Source of the DNA: Mesotaenium endlicherianum
Lineage: Eukaryota; Streptophyta; Zygnematophyceae; Zygnematales; Mesotaeniaceae
Reading direction: 5' to 3'
Length of the DNA: 28,468 bases
Assembly: GCA_009602735.1 (NCBI GenBank)
Contig: WELA01008001.1
Location: forward strand, 123,334 to 151,801
In this document: positions 11,005 through 20,296 of the stretch, piece by piece
Position numbering within the stretch: position 1 is the first letter of the stretch
Layout of the letters: the number at the start of each line of letters is the position of its first letter
Made by a program: the position numbers and the translations under genes
Notes under the pieces: generated by a model
Told to the model about the DNA's origin: nothing
The model's input: the letters and a program-made list of their open reading frames with translations, nothing else
Database searches by the model: none

Positions 11005-11312
11005 GCTTTGACCCAAAGGAGCCACCGCAGCATAGATGTGCGAGCACGCGGCACAGACACCCGCGCTGCAGGCGCTCAAGCTGCACTTGGTCCAGCTGGC
11101 AGCTGCCTCTTTGGCGGCCTGCATGCCCACTCTGGTGCACCACATGGCAGTACCTCTCGATCTATGGATCTTGCAATTCCAGTCACGCATAGTGACTTTG
11201 ACTGGATGTAGCACCTGCTGTTGGCTGCTAGACAGCTGCTCGAGGACACCTGGCACCCAATTGCTAGGGCCCCTGGGCTGTACCCCATTTGCCCCATGCT
11301 CCTGCAGGAGAC
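11005..11312 (+). pseudogene. Decayed exon-3 fragment of the F-box family
   Basis: ATGTGCGAGCACGCGGCACA at 11036 matches the exon-3 segment HMCTAQTPALQVL of copy 2 (ACACCCGCGCTGCAG is nearly identical). Next come a remnant of the SHAEH module (AGTCACGCATAG, where the Glu position is now a stop), a GACAGCTGCTCGAGGACACC remnant of the RQLF..TRR segment, and GGCTGTACCCCATTTGCCCC matching the CPxCP segment. The order is collinear with exon 3, but frames shift and stops intervene, and exons 1 and 2 are missing. It is a dead fourth copy, about 650 bp downstream of copy 1. The left boundary is approximate. Confidence 0.75.
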
Positions 11313-12430
11313 TACCACCTAGTATTGGGAGTAGTCAATGAGCGGGGCCCTCACTAGTGAAGCCTGGAGCAAAGGGTGGGGTGCTCAACGCGTCGCAGAT
11401 CAAAGGCTCAAATGTGCAGATTGTGCACGAGAAGTTCCGGACCGAAAGCTAGGGTTCAGGTTTTGGGCGTATAGTTTAAGACACCCAAGGGCGGCATGGG
11501 TCAAGTAGTGCCAGACCTTGCCAGCTGTGCAGGTGTTCCTTTACATCTTACCATCTCAGCTGGCTTCCCTAGCTTGGTCGGATCAGCATATAGCCTAGGA
11601 ACACATTTCCTCTCCAAAATACCTTCACCAAGACGTTTCTCAATCCCTACCCTATATTCCAAAAGTAGCACTTGCAGCAGTGCTTGGTAGATAGGATAGG
11701 AGTGGACTAGACACCCGCCCACCCCCCCACCTCCCCCTATCCTTCCGCCCTGAGCCTGGCCTGAAAGCCCCTCCCCCCAGAAAAAGCTCTGCCTGCTGTG
11801 TGCCGCTTGGCAGGCGCGGCCAGAGATGCGCCATCTGGCGGAAAGCATGGGGCTGCCGTTTTAGAAGCACAAGGCATCTGCTTCCTTTGGAAGATACTCT
11901 TTTCTTTCACGCTTGCACACACTCACGCCTCTGTGCGATGCCTTGTCAATGCGCCAGCTGGCAGTAGCTTGGGGAGCCTGATGTGAAGCGTCCCCTTGTG
12001 CCCTCTCGCGTGACAGGTGTCATCGTGCCCACGTTTCACAGCGCACTGCTTTTCATGATTTGACTTTAAGGAGGTGCCTGCAACTCTGAGGACATGAAGG
12101 CCTTAATGCGTATGCGTTGTTTAGAGAGTACTTGTCATTTTGCGCTTGCTCATGCTCGCGCTGCAACTATGAGAGGGGCCCCTTGCTGACGCGCCAGCTG
12201 GCAGTTACTCGTGGGGCTTTGGCTTGAGATGCTCCCCACTTGCGCGCCCTCTTCCCTGAAGCACCATGACTGCGTGACATGCATGATGCTGCTTACTTTC
12301 GAGTTCCGTTATTCTTGACGCACATGATGAAAGTTGCCCATGTCCTGCCTTAGGGCGTGAGCTACTAGGGGTGTCGGGTTCCTTCTGTTTGGAGGCCTGG
12401 CTTCGCAGCAGCACGTGCGGCATCATTACT
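11313..12430. other. Intergenic with a degenerate ~240-bp tandem duplication
   Basis: No gene is recognised. GCGCCAGCTGGCAGT occurs at 11951 and again at 12191. Flanking bases are also similar (GGGGAGCCTGATGTGAAGCG against GGGGCTTTGGCTTGAGATGC, then CCCCTTG-/CCCCACTTG- and a CCCTCT-- segment), indicating a diverged tandem duplication with a ~240-bp offset. A short frame near 11385-11450 (ASQIKGSNVQIVHEKFRTES) is open, but it has no convincing acceptor and I could not identify it. Confidence 0.4.
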
Positions 12431-12433
12431 GTC

Positions 12434-14503
12434 TTTGTCCCCGGTGGCTGCAGACCACTGACGCTGATTCAGAGTTCAAATATTCTGGCCGTCTCTGCGA
12501 GCGTGCTTTAGTGCTGATTGCGGTGTGGCGCACAAGCGCGCGTGCGTACGAGCGCGGGTGCGTGCGCCCCTGCAGGTGGAGCTTTCGGAGTCTGTGGCAC
12601 AGCACCTGGGAGAGCGGTGCGGACGGCTGCTGGACCTGCTGGACCTGGCGACAGGTGTCGTGCTGGGGCACCACTACAGCTTCTGGTTCCGCACCATTGG
12701 CCAGCGCTCGGGCCTGGGCTTCTCTGGTGGCCCCTTGTGAGGACACTTGTCATCTCTTACCCTTGCCCCTCAGCCCAGAAATTATCAGTCAGCAGCATGC
12801 AGCCAGTTGCTAAGCAGCATGCACGCGCCTGCCCTCAGAACCTCTATTGGCGTTGCTGTCTTGGTGGATGCAGGAACCGAGGAGTGACCCACCTGCTTGC
12901 CAGCTGGCACAAGATGAAGCGGCACACGTTCCAGCTGGCATAAGGCCAGCTGGCCCGGTTGAGTAGTGCCACAGTGCACGCTGGTCAGTGGCGCACGCTA
13001 GTCACTGGAGTGATACGGATCCTGAAATGGTGAAACCTACTCTCCAGGCATAACCTGAAACCCTCAACTTTACGTAAAAGTCAACAACCTCATTTCCCTC
13101 TTCCCCCTCCCTGGAGTCCAAGACAAGGAGGTCTTCAAAGCTTAAAACCTGAAGCCTGGGCGTAAACTTGAGGGTTATTCTCAACACCTTCTCACCTCAG
13201 CTACGCAGGAGCTTTTACTGCATCCCAAGGGCGACACGTGACATGGTGCGTGGCAGGCACGCGGTGGGCAAAGATGTCTACATGAATGTGGTGTTTGTCT
13301 CCTGCTACTTCCCCTTCACAGCTGGCGTCTTCTGCTGCATTGGTGGGGGTAATTGTGTTTGCTCCTCTGCGAGTAGATGAGGCCGCTAGCTTTTTCACAC
13401 TTGTAGCTGCTTAACGCGAGTGTGCCGTTTTCTCTTTACAAGCCATGAGAGAGGCTAATTGGAGATTGCTAAGCATTTGCCGAAGGGGGGATCCAGGAAC
13501 GGAGTGAGGGACCGTCATTGCGGGAGAATGCTAACTTACATAATGTAGATTGAGAGTGGGTTTCCCCTATCTACTTTCTTCTTGCGTGTCCATTTGCTGA
13601 CTAAGTTACGGCTGGTGATTTTACATCTTCATAGATGCGTGGTGCGTGACTATAAATTCATGTCCTATATATTATAGTGTTCAACGTGTGCACACGTGAA
13701 CTGTGTATTATGGTCTAAGTTTCAAAAATTTTGCCGGGTGTGAATTCTACACGTCAAAGTTTTTAAAACCAGTGTTCATATGGCACTGCTTGTTGACAAG
13801 TCTATACATGGCGCTATTTTTTTCATGATTTAAAAAAGAACTGTGTAAAATGTACACGCATATTCACTATCACATCCGTCATCGCAAGTGCCCAGGACTT
13901 CGTTCGAGCACCACCTCAAAGCTCCAAAGAAAAGTTTCTCATGCTCATTCTTTTCTTCTTAGAGAAGGTTCTGCATGAAGGCCCAAGGACCAGCGTGCAC
14001 GCCATTGACGACTTCGCACCAAAAGAGAGAAAGAAATTTCAGATCACGGTCAAACAAGGCCAATATAAAAATAGGCCTAGGTGCTATGAGGCCACGTCCA
14101 GGGCACCCCAGATGGCTTGACCCTATGCCCTCCAAAAAGCTACAGAGCCCGTTCACCCCCCCTACTCCTGCTCCCTTCCTCTTTCTCCCTCCCCCTCCCC
14201 CTCCCCCCTTCCCCTCGCCATCCCCCTCAGAATCCCCCTCCTCTTCCACAACCTCTTCCGCCCTTCCACCCTCCTCCCTCNCCTTCCCTTCTTCTCCCTT
14301 TCCTTCTACATGTTCTCCCCCCACCCACCCCCGTCCGCACATGTGCTGCCACCATCACTGACTTGCACCCTAACGTGCACATTGTGCTTGCGTTAGGGAA
14401 GATGTCAGCCCCAGAGGAGAAGCCGTGTCTCTCTCAGGACCCCAAGCCCTCACCCCTGCGACAACTGTAGACTTCAGACTTCAGACGCAGCGGATGCAAT
14501 AAA
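12434..14503 (+). other. Candidate multi-exon gene, unidentified
   Basis: Several GC-rich frames follow acceptor-like sites on the plus strand. 12434 onward follows GTGGCTGCAG and reads TTDADSEFKYSGRLCERA. 12576-12740 follows CCCCTGCAG and reads ELSESVAQHLGERCGRLLDL and HHYSFWFRTIGQRSG to TGA. About 13200-13348 follows CACCTCAG, contains GKDVYMNVVFVSCYFPFTAG (a hydrophobic, possibly membrane segment), and could end at GTAATT. About 13963-14112 follows TTCTTCTTAG and reads KVLHEGPRTSVHAIDDFAPK. An AATAAA lies at 14498-14503. I recognise none of these and cannot connect them into one frame with certainty. They could belong to a real gene, a pseudogene or a transposon. Confidence 0.22.
14152..14339. 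repeat. CT-rich polypyrimidine tract with an N
   Basis: Nearly pure C/T sequence (runs of CCCCCT and CTTCC) over about 190 bp, interrupted by an undetermined base at 14281. Apparent proline/serine-rich reading frames across it are compositional artefacts. Confidence 0.8.
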
Positions 14504-14768
14504 ATCGCCCGGATCACTCCCCATGATAGGCTGCATTATGTGTACTTACGCTCGCTCACGCGCCCGCCCCAGTCAGCCCCTGCGAGCCGCCTCAGGCAGC
14601 CATCCCCAGGTCCCAACTGCACCACCATCCCACCCACATGAGATAGAGCGAAAGCCCAGACCCCACAACCTTCCACCACCACAAAGGTGCTGGAGTGTGT
14701 GCCAGAGCACGCAAGTGTGCAGCTTGACGCGAGTGCACTTCACGGCACGAGGGCGGTGCTCACTTCCA

Positions 14769-14935
14769 CACCGCAAGAGGGGAGGGAGTGGAGGAGAGAG
14801 GAGCAGATGGAGGGACAGGGAGGGAGATGGACAGAGAATGAGTGAGAGGAGGTGAGAAGGAGAGAGGTGTTTGCGTGTGCGTGTGTGTGTGAGAGAGAGA
14901 GCGGGGGGGGGGGGCAGGGAAGGAGGGAGGGAAGA
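14769..14935. repeat. GA-rich polypurine tract with short GT, GA and G runs
   Basis: Mostly G/A from about 14769 to 14865, then a GTGTGTGT run, GAGAGAGAGA, a G run of about twelve and another GGGA-rich stretch. It is low-complexity and non-coding in appearance. Confidence 0.75.
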
Positions 14936-15257
14936 AGAGTGTGTGGCCATTCCATTTTTAGTGTTGCACTTGAACGATCACCCACGTAAAACAGTGTTTA
15001 GCATTTCATCGCAAGAAGAAGTTCAGTTCCACACTGTGTTGGTACCCAGACATGCCTGCGTCGCAAGCTCAGAAGCCATCCGAGACAGTTGCACCCATAC
15101 TTCTTGCTTCTTGTTTACAAATATGCCTGGAGTACATTAATGCCTGCACTTCAATGCTTGGACTGAAAACGATGTGACAAGGCTTGGGCTTCACTACAAA
15201 TGGCTGTGGCATTGCAAAAAGGTGCTGGGGTCTTAGCAGGTTGAAGGTCTTCAACAG

Positions 15258-15374
15258 GTTGCGGGTACAAAGTGGGATTGGAACCACGCCGTGGACCGGC
15301 TGATGAAGAGCATGCTGAGCTGGCCCCTCAGGCAGTCAGCTGCAGCCCCAAAGGGGGCGGGCAGCGCCTGCTGA
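15258..15374 (+). other. Exon-like open frame, unidentified
   Basis: After TCTTCAACAG (acceptor-like) a 38-codon frame reads to TGA at 15372-15374 and contains TKWDWNHAVDRLMKSMLSWP. Composition and the acceptor suggest a terminal exon, but no upstream exon is evident and I do not recognise it. The neighbouring stretches 14936-15257 and 15375-16080 hold nothing else that I can support. Confidence 0.18.
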
Positions 15375-16127
15375 TCTCACCAGGGCGCGCCACTTGACGT
15401 AGGGGGCGCGCTGCCATATGTTTTATCGGGCAGTTCCCCATATTTAACTGCACGTGCTGCCGCAGCAGTCACAGCCACACCAAATGACCCAATTTACATG
15501 ACAATTATTGAACCGCACCATCATGTGTTCCTCAAGCAGGACAGTACGTATAACGAATACCTTTATCAAAGAACGACCACACTTACACCACGCTTGTGCT
15601 GATCCTAGTGATGGAAAGATTCTTGGCCCACACCAATGCGAATCACAATCAAGTATATGGATATTGAAACAACTACACTTGGGGTGCTACAATTATGCGA
15701 CTAAATCCGTACTCGATCTACTTTCTCGTCAAGCCTGGAGCATGAAGAATTTATACCATACTGAGACTGAGACTGGTCGTGGATGAGCAAGCCTCAGAAC
15801 AGTGAAAACTCACGTGGCCAGCGTTGGTTGGCGACCGAACTAAAACTTACGGGAGGGGAGAACAGGGAGGACTACTAGCAGACTACTAGCAAGTTCATGA
15901 GGCACATCCTGACGCCAGTTTCAACTTGCACTTGCCTCGAGTAACTTACCAGTCAAAGCTATACTAATAGCCAAATGATTTACCTCCAGTACGATAAGGT
16001 ACTTCGGAAGCAGGGAACAAGTTCATAGACTCTTTTTCTCTTCACATACATTTTGGTGCTCAGTATGAGTTTTGCTAGCTGATAAGTTGTCGAAGGAGTG
16101 GACCAGGTTAATCTGGTGTGAATAGAG
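15375..16127. other. Intergenic upstream of F-box copy 2
   Basis: No gene is recognised. The last bases (GGAGTGGACCAGG near 16095) resemble the leaders of copies 1 and 3 (GGAGTGNACCCGGG), marking the shared 5' UTR. Confidence 0.4.
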
Positions 16128-18525
16128 ATGGATTATGTGAAGAAGCTCAAAGAGGTCAAAGCTGAACTAGAGAGAAATTTCGAACTTGAGCAGCGGAGGC
16201 TCATGACAAAAGTTTTAGCATTGATGCAAGATCAGAGAAGTAGCTTGCAAATGCATTGTGAGAAGGCTTTCGATGAGCTTCAGCAGGAGTACCAAAAATG
16301 CCACGCTACATCATCTTACAGGCAAGCTGATACGTTGGGAATGATTCGCGAGACTACTACCGCTGCGGGTTCACAAATTGGGTTGGTAACTCTGGAAGGA
16401 CCATACAAGATAAGAGGAAACGTGTTGAGGGTGTATTTTCTACCGCACTCAATCTACATGTTCATGTAGTGTGCTATTAACCTTCTTATCAAGTTAGCAT
16501 GAGGACTACATGAGTCCTGTCACTCAGTTCATTGCCATTCATTATTAAGTGTGGAATAAATGGTGCGGCCTACATCTGATACTGTGCAATGCTGAGCGTC
16601 CACTTTAAGAACAGTGTAATTACAAGAACAGAGTGAATGTCATCAGCCTGGAGGTTCTAGCCTTCTTTCTGATTAACTTCGTAGAATTAATATCTCAATC
16701 CGTGCAACCTTCACTGTGAACTTTTCACTACTTATTTGCTCTGCAAAGTGGAGCTTAGCTGTTGTTTTTCCCTGTTATCTGAGCAGGGAAGCTCCAAAAA
16801 GGCAAGAGCATCAAGGAGCATCTTGGATCTGCCAGTGGCCCTACTAGAGCGCATCTTGCACTTAGCTTGTGTCGACACTCAAAGAGAGCTGGTGGACAGG
16901 AGGTTCCGGGGAATTTCCAAGACTCAAGTCGAGTGTATGAGCAGTGTGTGCACCAGGTGGCGGGACGTGGTGCGCTCCAGCTACCAGCGACCTCGTTGTG
17001 ACCGTTTGCTAGACGTACAGGTGGCGCTCAGCCAGCTGCACAATCTCAGGTCTGTGGCACATGTTTGGGTGATTCCAGCACTGGATCGCAAGCACATCGG
17101 GTTTCTAAGAGGGCTGGCCACGAGGTTTCCGCTTCTCACATCTTTCGACCTGGGTTTCCGTGGGGGCGAGAAAGACCTGGAAGTGTTGTCCCTGTTCCTA
17201 TCTCTCAAGAGAGACATTCGAGAGCTATCTTTGGGTCTGTACATGAAGGAGGAGGAGAATCCCGCTGATACTGCCACCTGGGAGTGCGTCAGCAAGGCTT
17301 TGCAAAGTTTGGACTTCAGCCGACAGGTGGACCTGAAGAAGCTCTCTCTCGACTACTCCTGCCTCGAGTTTCCCAGCACCAGCCATGGCAGATGCTGCGT
17401 CCCTGTCAGCACGTCTCTTGCGCAGCTGACGGGTCTTCAAGAGCTTAAAGTGGCAGTGGAGAATCTGCCGGGGGTGGTATTCTTGCCCAACTGGCTGTCA
17501 TACCTTCCCGCATTTGTGGGCTTCCGGATGCGGAACTTGGACTACCCTCCCAGCAGCTCGTTTCTGTACTCTCTGGGCAAGATGACGAGTCTCAAGGAGC
17601 TCGTCATGACCGGCCACGTGGTAGGTACCCCCGGGCCCTTCAGACAACATATTTGCCTCTATTTTTTGTGCTGCCCTCTTCACATAGCACCCGCTCTTGT
17701 TGTGTAAACTGCAGCTTGCTTGACCTGAGTTCTGAGCCTGGTGTTCGCTTGTTGCTGCCTGTACTGCAGTTTGACGCCTCGGAGATGGACGTGTTCTCCA
17801 AGTTGGGCCGCCTGACGTCGCTCGAGCTCGACGTCATCGACAGCGAGGCAGTTCCTGCAGAGGAACCGTTGTGTGTGAGCTCCACTCTTCAAAAGCTGTG
17901 CTGCTGGGCAGAGGTGCTGCCCAGGGTCAGGAGGCCTCTGCCCCTTCTGGAAGACCTCACGCTGAAAAACGTGAGCGTGCACGCATCCAAGCCGACCTTC
18001 TTTGCGCACACGCCCAACATCCGCTCCCTGCACCTCACGTTTGAGGATGAGGAGGGGGCGTGGCCCCACCTTGAGCGCTTCACGAGGCTCACCTCCCTGT
18101 CTCTGGATTCCTGTTACTTTGACGGGGGCGAGGTTGTTGAGGACAAGGATCCCATCTGGCACATGTGCACGGCGCAGACGCCCGCGCTGCAGGTGCTCAA
18201 TGTGCACTCCTGCAGGCTGCTCGGCCGCATCGACGGCCTGCTCACGCTGGAGCGCCATGTTGCAGTCAGCGTGCGCTGCACGTGTCAGGGCTGGTCGGGT
18301 CCCTGGTTCACCAGCCACGCAGAGCATGTGGCCTGTGGGAGCGTCTGCCGCAGGCTGCCAGCTGGCGCTGCCAGGCAGCTCTTCAAGGACACCAGGCGCT
18401 GCACCCCGAAGCCTTCTGGGCCGTGTCCTATTTGCCCCTTGTACAGGGACAACGACCAGAGGACTGACAAGTTGGAGGACGGTGATTCCGAGGGCAACAA
18501 CTCCAACGATAGCTTGCAGGACTAG
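16128..18525 (+). CDS. F-box / leucine-rich protein, family copy 2
   Basis: Exons are 16128-16409, 16787-17620 and 17770-18525 (introns about 377 and 149 bp, phase 0), giving about 623 residues. Exon 1 starts at ATG and encodes a charged coiled coil (VKKLKEVKAELERNFELEQR). Exon 2 has the F-box (LPVALLERIL, VCTRWRDVVRSS) and LRR-like segments. Exon 3 ends in RCTC...SHAEH...C...CPICP and an acidic tail. The first donor, GT in both sister copies, is AT here (ACAAG|ATAAGA at 16410). A cryptic AGG|GTGTAT at 16431 would keep phase 0 and add seven codons. The frame continues acidic for 29 codons past the TAG at 18523-18525 (ASEDIADEDMEDAG) to TGA at 18613-18615, suggesting a recently gained stop. 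The expected role is recruiting a substrate to an SCF ligase; the substrate is unknown. Confidence 0.86.
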
Positions 18526-18890
18526 GCCTCCGAGGACATCGCCGACGAAGACATGGAGGACGCTGGCTTAGGGAAAGAGTCTTGGCTCGAAAGACGACGA
18601 GTCAGAGTAGGTTGAGGTGCACGGGGGCTGCCTTGGTCTCTGGGCAAAGCCTAGAGGTAGGAGGAGGCGCAGTTTCTCTGGGGTTGGAGGCTGGACAGGT
18701 TGGGCAGTGAAGGCACCTGCCACCCTTAGGCTGCAGGTGCAAAGGCGTAACTTATTTCTCTACATTTCCAAGTCCCTGTCTGCTTGGCTCATAAGATTAT
18801 AGTCTAATCGCTAGTGGCTTGGTTGGGAAGGCTGGTTACCCACCATTGTGCTCGCATCATAAGTGGGTGTCTGGGTGTAAGAAGTGCCCG

Positions 18891-18914
18891 CTGCTGCTGC
18901 TGCTGCTGCTGCTG
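18891..18914 (+). repeat. (CTG)8 microsatellite in copy 2 3' flank
   Basis: Eight perfect CTG units lie about 365 bp after the copy 2 stop. Shorter or interrupted versions occur at the corresponding place after copy 1 (10525-10536) and copy 3 (20066-20084, read as CAG on the plus strand). Confidence 0.95.
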
Positions 18915-19514
18915 AGACAGCGCAGCGACGTCACCGGTGGCAGTGACAAAGGTGGATGGTGCTTGCAAATTTTTTGTGAAATTTGGTTGCAATATTTGGC
19001 AATCGTGCAACTTCCGTGATCTCTTCTTCCCTGCATTTGTGTGCCGTGCTTGTTCCCAGCCTTGCAAATTTGCATCCTCCCATTATCATGTCGCTTATGT
19101 GTGATACTTAATGAGTGCAAGGTGTGATGCTTTAGTGACTACGGAATTCATACTCCATATGGAAACATCAATATAAGTCTCTGTCCCGTCCGGGCCACAG
19201 ACCACAGGTGCCCCTCATAGATGCGCCACCTCGCAGCCACTCCTGATTTGCCAAGCGCCTTCAGCTAGGATCTGCTTGAAGCTTGAGAGCTCCAGCAAGT
19301 GACTGCAGCAAGTATCAAGCTAGAGTGCACGAGCACTCTCGAGGAGCTCTTGATGCACCTCCCCTTTTGGGTGGGCATATATATGGTCCATTAATAGATT
19401 CCAGCTTTCCCACTCTCTTCCGCGTGGCCAGGCGGCGACGTTGAGTCACAAACGGAGGGGCTCGAAGAGGAAGCAGCACATGAGCCAAAGTGCTGACATG
19501 CTAAAGGGATGCTC

Positions 19515-19578
19515 CGTCAGCTGCCACTTGGCAGGTCCTGCCGCCATGCATGCCTGCCAGCCGTTTTGGCAGCTGACG
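19515..19578. other. Perfect-stem hairpin with nested inner stem
   Basis: CGTCAGCTGCCA (19515-19526) is the exact reverse complement of TGGCAGCTGACG (19567-19578). Inside it TGGCAGG (19529-19535) pairs with CCTGCCA (19553-19559), and the loop contains the palindrome ATGCAT. A TATATAT-like box lies at about 19376-19386, some 130 bp upstream. It could be a small inverted-repeat element, a structured RNA or chance. Confidence 0.5.
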
Positions 19579-20065
19579 TGGTCTCTAAGTCTGGCCACCA
19601 GTCAGGACACGTGGGAGGTGCAAAGTACAACCCTCTTTGACAGCGCTCCCCCTTGCACCCTCTCTTGCCAAAGCCTCCATAGTCATGCATTGCGAAATGT
19701 GGTAAGAAAAGTCAAGTTCGAGTGGCTTGAGGGGCATCTGGGGCATGTGGTCCTGAATGGGCTCTTGATACAAATAGTGAGTCAAGTGTAAAGGCGTCGA
19801 CATAATCTGCTTCCGATGTAAGCCACCCAAAGTGCTGAGAATCCCGTTAAGTTAGATTACTCACCACAAAAAAAAAAAGAGACAATTTCTGATGATGCAA
19901 GAATGCAAAGTGAGAATTAAGCACGGAACGTGAATGCACCAGCCAAGAGACGAGATAATAATTTGAAAACTGCCGAAGGTGGCCCTGGAGGCTGGCACCT
20001 GTATGCCACCTGAACTAAGCAAGCATGAACCACTCACGTCGTTGGTGCTGCCGCTGTTGCCGCCG

Positions 20066-20084
20066 CAGCAGCAGTAGCAGCAGC
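20066..20084 (-). repeat. CTG-rich tract in copy 3 3' flank
   Basis: On the sense strand of copy 3 this reads as interrupted CTG repeats (CTGCTGCTACTGCTGCTG), about 215 bp past the stop and in the same relative place as the tracts after copies 1 and 2. Confidence 0.8.
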
Positions 20085-20296
20085 ACTGCGCACACTTCCC
20101 TGCTACTTGCTCCATCTTTCCCAGGATGCACCTCCCTAGCCTCATAGTATAGTAGCCTAAGAGAGCAGGGTGGACACGTATATAAGCTAACCTACACATA
20201 GGCAGCCTATGGGGGCTTCTCTTCACAGACCAAAGTCTCCAGCCTTCAATAACGAAAGCATACCGGGAAGCCATGCATCCTGACTACCCCAAGTCT

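Larger units (their letters stand above)
18526..20296. other. Convergent intergenic between copies 2 and 3
   Basis: Tail-to-tail interval. It carries the 3' flanks of copy 2 (homologous to that of copy 1) and of copy 3, each with a CTG-rich tract on its sense strand. A TGTAA occurs at about 18876 just before the copy 2 tract. A perfect hairpin lies at 19515-19578. No further coding exon is supported. Confidence 0.5.

Noticed and set aside
13060..13175. 15-bp inverted repeat ACCCTCAACTTTACG / CGTAAACTTGAGGGT
   Set aside because: There is one mismatch and no extended arms or duplicated flanks, so it is too short to call an element.
16410..16786. Copy 2 intron 1 as a U12-type AT-AC intron
   Set aside because: The donor ATAAGA lacks the U12 ATATCC consensus and the acceptor is a normal CAG.
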